Below are positions 14,112 through 25,196 of a stretch of DNA of 64,000 bases, one piece after another. Numbering within the stretch: the first letter of the stretch is position 1; each line of letters opens with the position of its first letter. The notes below the pieces were generated by a model. The model saw only the letters and a list, made by a program, of their open reading frames with translations, had not been told where the DNA came from and made no database searches. Made by a program: the position numbers and the translations under genes. Source of the stretch: Neocallimastix lanati (nom. inval.) (Eukaryota; Neocallimastigomycota; Neocallimastigomycetes; Neocallimastigales; Neocallimastigaceae); NCBI GenBank assembly GCA_016946835.1, contig JACVTC010000101.1, positions 253,501 to 317,500 of the forward strand, in the 5' to 3' direction.

Positions 14112-14640
14112 TTTAAACTTGTTCATTAATACCATTTTGTGATGAATATGGAATCTCTATCGGTGATAAATAATGTCGTGGAGGTCTCTTTGTGTAGATG
14201 ACATTGTGTTTATCTGCTTCAACAAAATCTTACCTTTGAAAATGGTTTAAATTAGCCAGTAAGTGGGATAGAAATAATGAAGTGTAATTTGGTATCAATA
14301 AATGTGTAAGTTTAGAGGTTCAAGGGAAACTTTCTAAATTTCTTAATATATAAATAAAAAAAAAAACCTCCCCAATGATAAGAACTGTTTTTCCAGGTTC
14401 ATAGAGGTTTGATGGATAAAGGAATAGCCTATATCAGGTGTACTAATTGATGGTTATCCTTTCTTAAGTGGCTTCTAGTATGAAAGAGAGAAAATATGAA
14501 ATATTGGAAGACTTTAGAAAGTGAACCTGATATCTTATATTGCTTTAAACTGGATATGAAGTAACATTGGTGTTGTATAATTAATAAGATCATGTAGTTT
14601 CTACGTATTATCATTATAATGAATCTATTGTATTTTTTTT
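13965..14640 (+). pseudogene. Decayed non-LTR retrotransposon (LINE) reverse transcriptase, catalytic half
   Basis: Conceptual translation in shifting plus-strand frames gives a segment like EYGISIGDK, a short gap, then GGLFVDDIVFIC at about 14177-14215. This is the FADD/YxDD catalytic box of a LINE reverse transcriptase. It is followed by pieces resembling the downstream thumb region (KNCFSRFIEV, WLLV, MKYWKTLESEPDILYC). Many stops and frameshifts and a poly-T insert (14078-14109) break it. In a LINE this region lies C-terminal to the motifs found in the next relic, yet here it lies upstream, so the two are separate insertions or a rearrangement. It is inactive. Confidence 0.6.
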
Positions 14641-15099
14641 TACTTTAGCATTATTTTGTATATGTATTTTTCTAAAAGTATTATTTAAAACTCTCATGTA
14701 GGTAACTGATTCACTCCAAAGCTTGTGTTTAAGACTTTATTTAATGGAAGGGAACTTTTTTTATAGTCTTTCATTACTAACATTTTATTTACCTTTTTTC
14801 ATTTTAGTTAATATATGATTATTTTAGAGAAAATTATTTCATTACACCGTTCTTTTTTAATCGATTAGAAAATCAAAAATTTAAAGATAAAAAAAAAAAA
14901 AAAGAGAGAGAGAAATTATTCATTATAACAAAATATACAAGTGCCTTATTTTACTTAAATATTTATCAGTTACAGCACAAAGAAAAAATTTCATATTATT
15001 TTAATTTTTTTTTTTTTTTTTTTTTTTTTTAATTATTCAATATTTATATTCTTTACATTGATTTTTATATTTTTTATTTTATATTTATATTTCTTAGTG

Positions 15100-16526
15100 G
15101 TATACATTCATGGACCAATGTTATAAATGAAGGAATTTATTCATTCTAAATGCGAAAAAAAAATTCAAGGATAATATTTTGTCAGTGAAAAGAATTACTA
15201 AAATTCAATGATAGTTTCTTTAGGATAAAAGTAAACCCTCCAAATTTCAACCAACGAAAAATTTGAAAAAGTATTTGAAAAAAGACAATAAGGGGTGTTT
15301 AAATTTCATATTGTAGATGTTCCAAATAGAATCAGGAGGATTCTTTTCAGCATTACGAACAAAATTTAATATTGTTTTAGCACTTCCAATAATACAAACT
15401 CAGCAAATTTCAGTTCAACTAATTTAGTAAATGTTATAAGTGGCATTCATGATCTCAACGCTCCCGATATACCTAATCTTAATTTTCCTTATCCAATTTC
15501 ACATCTTAACACCGTAAAGTATTTCTTTTTTGTTTTTGTTGGAATAACAATAGATGGAATTGTGTAAAAAGAGATAGCAATGAGTACTTCAACACAATTT
15601 TTAAACCATTATTCTTTATGTTTTTCAATAAACAGGTAACAGGAATAGGGAAATTAACCAAGGTACAGCGATAAAAGAAATTAGTGAGGCAATCTCATCT
15701 ACCTCTTAACTTTTAAGCTTCTGATCCTCGTGATATTCCAATGGGAATTCTTCAATGCTTTTTGATTCCTTGGTAAATATGATTCAGAAGAATCTAGTGA
15801 AAAATAATAGTACTTATTTCATCATCTAGGTTTTAAATGTCTTGAAAAAGCCTTAATTAATCGTATTTGGAATGGTGATTTTTTCCAAAATCATGGAATA
15901 ACCCATTGATCGTTTACTATTCATAAAAAGGGGTGAATTCAACCCAATTGTAATGACTATCGTGATGTCTCTCTTATCAATAATGGATTAAAAAAAAATT
16001 ATAGCAAAAATAATCGCTAATAGAATCTTTAAATATGGAATTAATAAAGGATATATTAGACTTGAACAATTTGGATTTTGCAAAACTGAGAAGCATGTAA
16101 AAGTCTTTATACATTTCTTTAAAGAATTATATATCAGAGATGAAAATTTGGAAAGAAAAAAAAAAAAAAAAAGAAAACTTAACCTTACTTTTTTTTTTTT
16201 GAACCTTAAAAAAGACGTATGATTCTCTTTCCATATATATATATATATAATTTATTAATGAAAATTCATCACTTAGGTAAGTGCTATAAAATATTAATGA
16301 AAATTTATATACTTAAAATCTTCCAAGGCTTACATTTCTAAAGAACTTAACCTACCTCCTCTTTCAGCAAAATGTGTGGTTGTTCAGGTAAGGTGTTTTA
16401 AAAAATGGAAAAAACTCGAAATGTATTATCGCTCATTTTCTTAAGGATATATCACGTTGTAGACGTCATGCATGGAATAAAGAAAGTAAAGAAAATTTTA
16501 GCTGAAAAATTAGATAAATTTCCTTC

Positions 16527-16558
<32 letters not shown>

Positions 16559-16870
16559 AAAAGCCAGTGTAAACTTTTTACAGGGATAGAGATAAGGCAG
16601 GAAAATCAATCAAGGCTAAGGCTTATAAGAAAAATAAATTTGAAAAAAAAAAAACTAGAGACTACCTTAAAAGCTCAACTTCAAGAATCGAATCCTAATT
16701 TTTAGCATTGGCTTCTGATGGGTATTTTGTACAAAGTGTGGATATAAATTCTATGCTCGTGTTTGCCAAAGCCACCAATATGATTGAAGACGACAGTTCA
16801 GAACGGTGTCCTTGTTGTTATAGAGAAAATAGTAATCCTCGATTGGAACATTGGCTTTCTAAATGTTATC
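15100..16870 (+). pseudogene. Decayed LINE ORF2: RT N-terminal half and C-terminal Cys/His end
   Basis: Pieces in different plus-strand frames line up with LINE ORF2. A linker-like open stretch (NLVNVISGIHDLNAPDIP) lies at about 15418-15471. The RT entry region has RDIPMGIL and ALINRIWNGDFF at 15730-15890. NCNDYRDVSLINNGL, then IIAKIIANRIFKYGINKGYI and LEQFGFCK lie at 15950-16090. 'LKKTYDSL' follows near 16205-16230. The catalytic FADD region is missing. The sequence resumes with a Lys-rich C-terminal region (ELNLPPLSAKC; HAWNKES) and ends with the Cys/His knuckle ERCPCCYRENSNPRLEHWLSKC-like motif at 16801-16867. Stops, frameshifts and poly-A insertions show a dead, internally deleted copy. 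Confidence 0.75.
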
Positions 16871-17032
16871 TTTTATTATTATTATTATTATTATTATGAT
16901 TATTATTATGATTATTATTATTATGATTATTAATATGATTATTAATATTATTATTATTATTATTATTATTATGATTATTATTATGATTATTATTATTATG
17001 ATTATTAATATTATTATTATTATGATTATTAA

Positions 17033-17075
<43 letters not shown>
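16866..17075 (+). repeat. (TTA)n array with interspersed TGA units
   Basis: About 200 bases of TTA/TTATGATTA repeats sit directly on the 3' end of the LINE relic. This fits the simple-repeat tails of many LINEs, although poly-A (17094-17121) lies further on. The open frame across it is low-complexity Ile/Met and not a gene. Confidence 0.8.
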
Positions 17076-17093
17076 TATATATTTATTTACTAC

Positions 17094-17124
<31 letters not shown>

Positions 17125-17270
17125 ATTAAATATAAAAATAAATATTTAAATTTATAAAGTGAGTATAAACCTCTCTATTTAATTAATTAAATATATAATA
17201 TTGGAACTAATTTCATTCAATAAAATATTTAATTTAAATAAAATTAAGTTTTGTTTTTTTTATTTTTTTT

Positions 17271-17292
<22 letters not shown>

Positions 17293-17303
<11 letters not shown>

Positions 17304-17540
17304 TAAATAAATAAATAAATAAGTAAATAAGTAAATAAATAAATAAGTAAATAAATAAGTAAATAAATAAGTAAATAAGTAAATAAATAAATAAATAAAT
17401 AAATAAGTAAATAAATAAGTAAATAAATAAGTAAATAAATAAGTAAATAAATAAGTAAATAAATAAGTAAATAAATAAGTAAATAAATAAGTAAATAAGT
17501 AAGTATATAAATAAGTAAATAAATAAATAAATAAATAAAT
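17293..17540. repeat. Tetranucleotide array (AAAT with regular AAGT variants)
   Basis: About 60 four-base units of AAAT are interrupted by AAGT at spacings of two to four units. A 4-base period has no stop in any minus-strand frame, which creates three overlapping Leu/Ile/Tyr/Phe-rich frames that are artefacts. The AAGT substitutions are spread by slippage as higher-order units of 12 and 16 bases. Confidence 0.9.
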
Positions 17541-17611
17541 ATAAATGAATGAATTCTTTTGAAGAAAGTATAAACATGATTTATATAATAATGAAATGGA
17601 AGAATTAGCAA

Positions 17612-18532
17612 TTAAAAAAAAAAAATTCTTTTTACCTCTCAAAGTGACGTTAACATTTTTGATTTATTAAGAGGCTTTTTTTTATTTTTATTTTTTTTTA
17701 TTTTTATTTTTATTTTATTTTATTTTATTTTATTTTATATATTATTATTATTATTTTTTTTTTTTCAATTATCCCATTTAAATAGAATTTCAAGTGAACT
17801 ATTTACTATTTATAAGATGTTCTTAAATTTGAATGTTGATTTGACACTATCAAAATAAATTTATATATTATAAAATAATAATAATAATAATAATTAACTG
17901 CTTGATAATAAATAACTGAATAAATATATAATAATTTTAAATTTAAAAAAAAAAAAAAAAAAAAAAGAACTTAATAGCTGATGTATATTATTATTATCAT
18001 TATTATTATTATTGAATAATTTTTTTTTTTTTTTTTGTTTTATTTATTTTTTATTTTTAATTTTTTATTTTTTATTTTATTTTATTTTATTTTATTTTAT
18101 TTTATTTTATTTTTTTTTTTGTTAGTTAATTAGTTAATTTTTTTTATACATATAATGAAAAGTATAATATATTTTACAATAATTAAAAAAAAAAAAAAAA
18201 ATAAAAATTCGGTTTATTTTTTTTTTTTTTTTTAAATCATGATTTATTAGTGATTTTTAGGTTTTTTTTTTTTTATTGTTAATTTTTAATTATTTTTTTT
18301 TAAAAAAAATATTAATATTATTATTATTTACTTTGTATTAGATATGCTTTTATGATAATATAAATTTATGCTTATAACATAAATATTTTTAATATTTACT
18401 TTTTAAAGAAAAAAAAAAAAAAAAAGAAAAAAAACAAAAAAGAAAAAAATTAAATTCATAGCCCTTCAATAAAAAATAATAATAATGGAGAATTCCTTTT
18501 ATATTTTATCACTTGGTATCTTATGAAATTAA

Positions 18533-18571
<39 letters not shown>

Positions 18572-18630
18572 ATATATAAATATTTATTTATCCATTAATT
18601 TATTTATATAATGAATTGAGTTAAGCCATT
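17612..18630. other. Intergenic A/T-rich DNA between the LINE relic and the DM9 gene
   Basis: (TTTTA)n pentamer runs occur at 17690-17740 and 18070-18110, with poly-A and poly-T runs elsewhere. Bases just before 18631 are the 3' flank of the minus-strand chitin-binding/DM9 gene. No gene was seen. Confidence 0.7.
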
Positions 18631-19296
18631 TTAATTAACAGTAAGAATTTCAAATTCAAAGACCTTGTATTCCTTATCATCGAAACCATAGTAAGCACAG
18701 TCAGATCCTCTGTAAGTCTTACCGAAGAATGGAATACCTTCACGATCACACTTACAACAATAGGTTGGTGTACCATCTTTTTCATAACCACCAACAACTA
18801 ATTCTTGTGTAACCTTCTCAGAGTTAGTTGTACGTACCCATTGAACTCTAGATAAATCAGCAGTTAATATTTCGAACTTTTCACAAACAACTTCCTTACC
18901 ACCATAAGAAGTGTAACATCTGTTTTTATTTGGATCACAGTAACCTGGGTGAATACCACCTTCAACATTACCACGAGCAACACAGAAAGTCTTACCAAAA
19001 CTATTTGAAATAGCAATAGCATTGCTTGGCATAGAACCAGTGTATGGGACCCAAGTGTAAACTTGATTAGGATCTTTAGTAGTAATCTTATTTTGTTGTA
19101 ATTGTTGTTGTTCTTGTTCATGACTGGTTGAAGCTTCACTTTGGTCTGCAGATACTTTCCACATAGCTGGAGTTTGAGTTGGTTCCCAACCCATTTGTGA
19201 AGTATGTGGATGAATTAATTCATAAATAATACCTTCATATTCAACCTTAGCACCTTCTGGTTCATAAGAAATACTTGGTCTCCACTTTTCTACCAT
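18631..19296 (-). CDS. Chitin-binding (CBM5/12-like) plus two DM9 repeats protein
   Basis: The 221-residue intronless protein starts at the only plausible ATG. Residues 5-47 resemble a small chitin-binding CBM5/12 domain: W5, the YxxGxxVxYxGxxY-like spacing at 11-25, W37 and W46. A Gln-rich linker (about 50-75) follows. Residues 80-145 and 151-217 look like two DM9 (DUF3421) repeats. The first has TWVPYTG, the GxxxCVAR core, HPGY and YGGKE with FEIL at its end. The second has VQWVRT, VGGYEKDG, CKCDREGIP and EFEIL. DM9 proteins studied elsewhere are carbohydrate-binding lectins, so a glycan- or chitin-binding role is a reasonable inference. There is no N-terminal signal peptide, so cytosolic location or unconventional export must be assumed. 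Cysteines are numerous (nine by my count). Confidence 0.85.
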   Translation of the reverse strand: MVEKWRPSISYEPEGAKVEYEGIIYELIHPHTSQMGWEPTQTPAMWKVSADQSEASTSHEQEQQQLQQNKITTKDPNQVYTWVPYTGSMPSNAIAISNSFGKTFCVARGNVEGGIHPGYCDPNKNRCYTSYGGKEVVCEKFEILTADLSRVQWVRTTNSEKVTQELVVGGYEKDGTPTYCCKCDREGIPFFGKTYRGSDCAYYGFDDKEYKVFEFEILTVN

Positions 19297-19498
19297 GTTG
19301 ATTATTTTTTATTTAATTTTATTTTTTTTTCTATTTTATTATTATTATTTTTTTTTTTTTTTTTTTTTGAAAAGTTAATAAAACTAAAAATCTATAATTA
19401 TATAATCAATAAATATAAATATATATATAATTTATTTTAGATTAAATATAAGAAAATATATAATTAATTAACAAATAATAATTAGAAAATATATATTT

Positions 19499-20145
19499 AT
19501 TTTAAAACTTTTCAATAAAAATATTCAATTATGTCATAATTATAAATAAAAAAAAAAATAAAATATAATATTATTTTAAAATTGTCAATAAAAATTTGTA
19601 AATAGTATTTAATTTGTTTTATTTTAAACTTGCCAATAATAAATATGTATTTTTTTAAATTTGTCAATAATAATATGTAATTATTTAAAACTTGTCAATA
19701 AAATATGTAATTATTTTAAATTATTAATAAGTAATAATTATAAATTTGATAATAATTTTAGTAATGAATATAAAATTATTAAAAAAAAAAAAAAAAAAAA
19801 TAGTAATGATTTTAATAATTTCAATTAAAATACATAATTACTTTAATATTGTTAATAAAATGTAATTACTTTAAATTATAAAATTATTAAAAAAAAAAAA
19901 AAAAAAATAGTAATGATTTTAATAATTTCAATTAAAATACATAATTACTTTAATATTGTTAATAAAATGTAATTACTTTAAATTGTCAATAAAATATTCA
20001 ATTATTTTAAAATTATCAATTTATATGAACAAATGAATTTAATTTAAAATTTACTATATGTTATTAATCTATAATTAAATAATTTTATATTTTATTTAAA
20101 AAATAAATTGCAACAATTTTAAAATTTCAATAAAACAATTCACTC
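19499..20145. repeat. Degenerate ~30-bp repeat array upstream of the DM9 gene
   Basis: About ten imperfect units of the form TTTAAA-CTTGTCAATAAAATATGTAATTA occur at roughly 19501, 19572, 19621, 19653, 19683, 19841, 19949, 19976, 20010 and 20113. Part is also duplicated as a ~107-bp tandem (19771-19878 and 19879-19985, each with a poly-A run). The array starts about 200 bases before the start codon of the minus-strand gene, so it sits in its upstream region. On the gene strand the common core reads TATTGACAAGTTTTAAA. Confidence 0.65.
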
Positions 20146-20675
20146 TAACTATCCATTCTAAATAACAAAAAGAAACTAATTATTTCAACTAATTTATTCT
20201 CATCAATTTAACATTTCAAACATAAACACACGTAAATTACCTTACAATTAAGAGTTTATATACCTATAGTGTAATGTAAATATAGAATATTTATGAATGA
20301 ACTCTTCTATTTAACTTTTTCTTCAGAAATATATATATATTTTTTTCTTCAGAAATAAATAAAAAATAAACAAAAAATATATAATAAATATTTAATAGGT
20401 ATTAATTATTTAATTAACTAATTAAACAATTTATTAAATGATATTAATATAAAAATATTAAAAATAACTATACCATATAATTATTAATATAAAATATAAT
20501 ATAAATGATTATAATACATAATATTTAAAAAAGTTAAAATAATATATAAATATTAAATTTATTATATATGAACATTTTTAATACTATTATTTATTAATTA
20601 TTCATTTATTAATTATTATCTATTCATTTATTAATTATTAATTAATTAATTAATTAATTAATTAATTATTTATTT

Positions 20676-20820
20676 ATTCATTATTATTTATTCATTATTA
20701 TTTATTCATTATTATTTATTCATTATTATTTATTCATTATTATTTATTCATTATTATTTATTCATTATTATTTATTCATTATTATTTATTCATTATTATT
20801 TATTCATTATTATTTATTTA
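20676..20820 (+). repeat. 14-bp minisatellite (TTCATTATTATTTA)n
   Basis: About ten near-perfect copies of the 14-base unit lie head to tail. Adjacent sequence is (TTAA)n and TTTA repeats. Confidence 0.85.
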
Positions 20821-20860
20821 CTATTATCTATAATTTTTAATTAATATAATTTATTTATTT

Positions 20861-20892
<32 letters not shown>

Positions 20893-21240
20893 TTAAAATT
20901 TTATTATTTAAAATTTATTTTTTATTGTTATCATTTAGAGTTGTTTTATTATTATTAGTATAGTAATAGTTAAAACTAGTAATGATAATAAAAATTTATA
21001 TTAAGTACTTTTTATTTAATAATTCATATATTAAGAATTGAAGAAATCTTATTTTTTTTTTTTTTACTCGAATAATAATAATAAATAATAAATAATAAAT
21101 AATTGAATAAATAATAAATAATTGAATAATTAATAATAAATAATAAATAATAAATAATAAATAATAGAATAATAAATAATTGAGTAATAAATAATAAATA
21201 ATAAATAATAAATAATAAATAATAAATAATAAATAATAAA

Positions 21241-21620
21241 TAATAAAAAGAGTATTTATTAATAAATAATAAATAATAAATAATAAAAAGAGTATTTATT
21301 AATAAATAATAAATAATAAATAATAAAAAGAGTATTTATTAATAAATAATAAATAATAAATAATAAAAAGAGTATTTATTAATAAATAATAAATAATAAA
21401 TAATAAAAAGAGTATTTATTAATAAATAATAAATAATAAATAATAAATAATAATAAAAAGAGTATTTATTAATAAATAATAAATAATAAATAATAAATAA
21501 TAATAAAAAGAGTATTTATTAATAAATAATAAATAATAAATAATAAAAAGAGTATTTATTAATAAATAATAAATAATAAATAATAAATAATAATAAAAAG
21601 AGTATTTATTAATAAATAAT
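21241..21620 (+). repeat. Minisatellite with 40- and 50-bp units
   Basis: The marker AAAAAGAGTATTTATTAAT recurs nine times, with its AGTATTTATT core at 21251, 21291, 21331, 21371, 21411, 21461, 21511, 21551 and 21601. Spacings are 40, 40, 40, 40, 50, 50, 40 and 50. The 10-base increments come from one extra run of the AAT-rich filler. Confidence 0.9.
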
Positions 21621-22918
21621 AAATAATAAATAATAAATAATAAATAATAAATAATAAATAATAAATAATAAATAATAAATAATAAATGATAAATAATAAA
21701 TAATAAATAATAAATGATAAATAATAAATAATAAATAATAAATGATAAATAATAAATAATAAATAATAAATAATAAAAATAATAAATAATAAATAATAAA
21801 TAATTGAATAATATTAAATAATAATGATGATATTAAATAATTAAATAATAATTTTATTATTATTATTAATATTTCAGTTTTCTATGATGTTACAAACATC
21901 TATTACAGTGTTAATCATCTGTTAATATTATGATTATGATTAGACGTATTCTTCTTTCAATGAAGCAACCTATGATGTGGTAATCCAATATCAAATGGTC
22001 TCTCTCTCTTTCTTTTTATATTTAAATTGTTTCGAACTTTTTTTTTATTTTATTTTATTTTTTTTTATACACTGTAGAATAATATATGCCATCCATATAT
22101 TGCAATAAATTGGTTTTATACTACTGAGAATATTCTATTTATTTTTTAAGTTTGATAATATTTTAATTATATTTAATTTTATTTAATTTTTTTTTTGTTT
22201 TGTAAATCTATTATTTCCTCTTTTATAGTTTACAATATATAAAATATATTAGTAATTTTGATGGTTTCACATAATGTCAATATAATTACACTATATATTA
22301 ACTTCTTTTAACATATATTAATTATACAATGACTATTTTATTTTATTTTATTTTATTTTCATTAATATTTGAATAATAAATTATGTTTAATGTCAACTAC
22401 TTTAAACTTTATTTAATATGATTTCATTAATAATATTTTTTTTTTTAATTCCACTTTACCAAATAATTAAAATGGTTCTTTTGACATATAAAATAATTCC
22501 ACTCAACTATATTATGAATATTTTTTACTATTAATTTTTTTTTTTTTTTTCTTTTTACATACATGACTTTGAAAATTTAAATAAGTAATCATATTCCTTT
22601 GAAATTTTAAAATCAATTTTATTTTATTATTTTTATTTTATTTTATTTTTATTTTATTTTATTATTTTTATTTTATTTTATTATTTTTATTTTATTTTAT
22701 TTTTTTATTTTATTATTATTACTATTATATATATATATATAATTTTTAGTAATTTCATTATTATATATATTTTAATACTTTCATTAGCAATTTTTTAAAA
22801 TATATATTCATATATTATTTTTTAAATGATACATTAATATATTGATAATATATGTTTTATATTTTACATAATAATAAATAATAGTAGTAATAATTAAAAT
22901 AATAATCATAAATCCAAC

Positions 22919-23290
22919 AAAAATATAAAAATATATTAATATTGTTATAGACTCATTATCAGAAGGTCCCTTTTATTCAGTTTAAACAGTATCCATTTTC
23001 GCTTCCTTTTTTAAGAGGAACAATTATATTAATTTTATAATAATCTAACGTATATATAAAGTTTTACCGCTAGTGTAAATATTATTACAATGAACTCTGA
23101 GGGTTTCTTCATTGAAAAAAATAATTATTTAAACATTTTAAACATTTATTGGAAAAGCATTGCAAATCAATAGTACATTTTTCTTTAGAAATACAATAAT
23201 TTTTTAATTATTGTATCATATCTACAGGTATCAGTAATAAATTTATTTGTATTATTATTTACATCTGGAAAATCGAAAGTTTGATCAATA
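22919..23290 (-). pseudogene. Relic of a secreted/transmembrane Cys-rich repeat protein
   Basis: On the minus strand, shifting frames give TFDFPDVNNNTNKF, then DTCRYDT near 23221-23247, then KCTIDLQCFSNKCLKCLNNY near 23125-23184. A GKTLYI-like piece follows, then GSENGYC near 22990, and finally KGPSDNESINNINIF near 22925-22980. The spacing CxxxxxCxxxxC followed by NxYC-like and GxC modules recalls EB-module-type Cys-rich extracellular proteins with a C-terminal anchor. The assignment is by resemblance only. Several stops and frameshifts show it is dead. Confidence 0.35.
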
Positions 23291-23624
23291 TTTGTAAGTA
23301 AATATCAACTTTGCAATAATAATAATAACTTTGTATAAAACAAATCATTATTTACTTTTAATACTTTCATTTTTAATTAAAATCTTTTTCTTATTACTAC
23401 ATTGAATGTAAAAAATAAAATATAGAAATATAATTTGAATAATCATTTTAATATATGCTTATTATTTATTTATTTATTTAAGATATAATAACAAATGTTT
23501 TATATATTATTTATTATTAATTATAATATATTTATTGTTTGGTTTATAAACTCTAGTATTTTAATTTATTAAATTACTAGTTATTCTTAATAATAAGTTA
23601 TTTATTAGATATTTATTTTTAATT

Positions 23625-23720
23625 CTGCTGAATTTATTTATTTTTTTATAATTATGTTAAAAAATATTAAAAATTTTATGGCGTTAAATTATATAATATA
23701 AAAGCCACATTGCCAAATGT
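23625..23720 (+). repeat. Dispersed hairpin repeat, type B
   Basis: It contains TTAAAAAATATTAAAAATTT followed by TATGGCGTTAAATT, a short A/T loop and AAAGCCACATTGCCAAATG. It is closely matched at 34265-34340. GGCGTT and AAAGCC form a weak stem. Confidence 0.6.
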
Positions 23721-24404
23721 ATTTAATATATAGACATATGATATAAAAATAAATATTATAAATACACATTATTAAATCTTATAATCAATAATCAATAATT
23801 CATAATAAATAAATAAATAAATAATAAATAAATAAAAAATAAATAAATAAATAAATAATAAATAATAAATGAATAATAAATAATTGAATAATAAATAGTT
23901 AAATAAATAGTAAATAAATAGTAAATAAGTTAATAATAAATAAATACATAATAAATAAATACATAATAAATAAATAAATAATAAATAAATAAATAATAAA
24001 TAAATAATAAAATTATATAAATAATGTTTAATAAAACAAAAGATAAAAATGTCAACAATTTAATTCTAAAAGGAATATATATGTATATATTTTTTCATTC
24101 ATTTCCAATTTTAATTATATTTATAATTTTAATTTTAATAATAATTCTCCTTTTTGTTTTTTTTTTTTTTTAATAAAAAGATTAAATTTTGGAGAAAAAT
24201 CTGATATTTATTTATTTAAGTTTTTTTTTTTTATAAAATAGATTATATACATCTTTTTAATTAATTAATTAATTAATTATAATTGAATTCTAATATTATT
24301 CCATTTATTTTATTATTTAATTAAGTATACTAATGTTGAATAAATTTAATATTTTTGATGGAAATCATTTGTTTAAATTTCATTTCGTTCTTAAGATGTA
24401 ATAA
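23721..24404. other. Spacer downstream of the methyltransferase gene
   Basis: AAAT/AAAT-AAT microsatellites fill 23790-24010, followed by unstructured A/T-rich DNA that includes the 3' flank of the minus-strand methyltransferase. No gene was seen. Confidence 0.7.
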
Positions 24405-25196
24405 TTAATTTTCTTTTCTATTTACAAGTACGGCAAAGGTATAATCATAATCATTTCTTCCTTTAGCATATCCAAGTTTTTTAATAAGGAAATCATTTTT
24501 AACGGCTTCTCTGTAAATTAATTTTGGATCCATAGAATTGTTATAACCACCTGTTTTTAAATTACCTGAAATATAGGAAAAGTCAGTAATAATACCTGGA
24601 AATTCAACCCCTTCCTTAAATTGTCTTTCATATTCTTTTGCAAAACCTTCTGGGGTAAACCAATGATATGGTGAAGAAGTTATTATGAAGAGAACACCAT
24701 CATAAACAAGCCATTCTTTGGCTTTGACAAAAAATGTTTTTACTTCTTCTGGGGTGAAAAAGTGCATGACTCTACTCGCATGAATGGCTCCTAATGAGTT
24801 TGGTTCAAAATCCATATCATTTGGAACATAACCTTTCTTCAGATATAATCTTTTTCTATCTTCATCGGTAATATCTTTTCTTTTAACTATATAATCTAAT
24901 GAACCTTGTTCTATATCGTTAGCTATAACTATACTTCCTTTTTTTAATGCTGTGACAGCAGTTTCTCCATAGGAGGTACCTATATCTAATACAGGTAAAG
25001 GACAAGTAGAAGCAAAGTCCACAAATTCTTGTGAAGTTTCCATTAAGTCAACTGTAGCGTAACCTTTATTAGATAAAACTCTAATTCTACCGTCTGGTGC
25101 AGGATCCGGTAATTTTATATCTGGGACACTTGCAAGGTCTAAATCTGAGGCATGAACTCCCAATTTTTGAATTTGTAATTTACTTAGTTTATCCAT
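24405..25196 (-). CDS. Class I SAM-dependent methyltransferase
   Basis: The protein is 263 residues and intronless. A Rossmann-type SAM-binding core is visible. Motif I VLDIGTSYG is at 69-77. The acidic end of strand 2 (IANDIE, D94) would hold the SAM ribose. LGAIHASRVMHFFTPEEV follows at 135-152. The strand 4-5 segment LVYDGVLFII at 163-172 is typical of class I enzymes. No substrate-specific domain was recognised, so the methyl acceptor (small molecule or protein) is unknown. There is no signal peptide, so it is presumably cytosolic. The arrangement and the lack of introns resemble bacterial small-molecule methyltransferases, and horizontal origin is possible but not shown. The start is the first ATG, with an A/T-rich leader upstream. 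Confidence 0.85.
   Translation of the reverse strand: MDKLSKLQIQKLGVHASDLDLASVPDIKLPDPAPDGRIRVLSNKGYATVDLMETSQEFVDFASTCPLPVLDIGTSYGETAVTALKKGSIVIANDIEQGSLDYIVKRKDITDEDRKRLYLKKGYVPNDMDFEPNSLGAIHASRVMHFFTPEEVKTFFVKAKEWLVYDGVLFIITSSPYHWFTPEGFAKEYERQFKEGVEFPGIITDFSYISGNLKTGGYNNSMDPKLIYREAVKNDFLIKKLGYAKGRNDYDYTFAVLVNRKEN

Larger units (their letters stand above)
20146..22918. other. Repeat-rich intergenic DNA
   Basis: The stretch holds two minisatellites listed separately (20676-20820 and 21241-21620), ATTA and AAT arrays (20640-20670, 21070-21240, 21620-21840) and a mildly more complex patch at 21875-22010 preceded by an acceptor-like ATATTTCAG. That patch has no open frame of useful length and I cannot assign it. 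(TTTTA)n tracts follow at 22620-22715. Confidence 0.6.

Noticed and set aside
14429-14614. 61-codon minus-strand frame
   Set aside because: It is the complement of a LINE relic whose plus-strand pieces explain the composition.
17234-17642. Three overlapping 100-125 codon minus-strand frames
   Set aside because: They are the translation of an AAAT/AAGT tetranucleotide array, which cannot contain stops on that strand. Composition is only Leu, Ile, Tyr, Phe and Thr.
18864-19139. 91-codon second frame in the DM9 gene
   Set aside because: It is an overlapping shadow frame with no domain. The 221-residue frame carries the recognised repeats.
21241-21620. CRISPR-like regular spacing
   Set aside because: Spacers are themselves the same AAT repeat, not unique sequence, and the context is eukaryotic.
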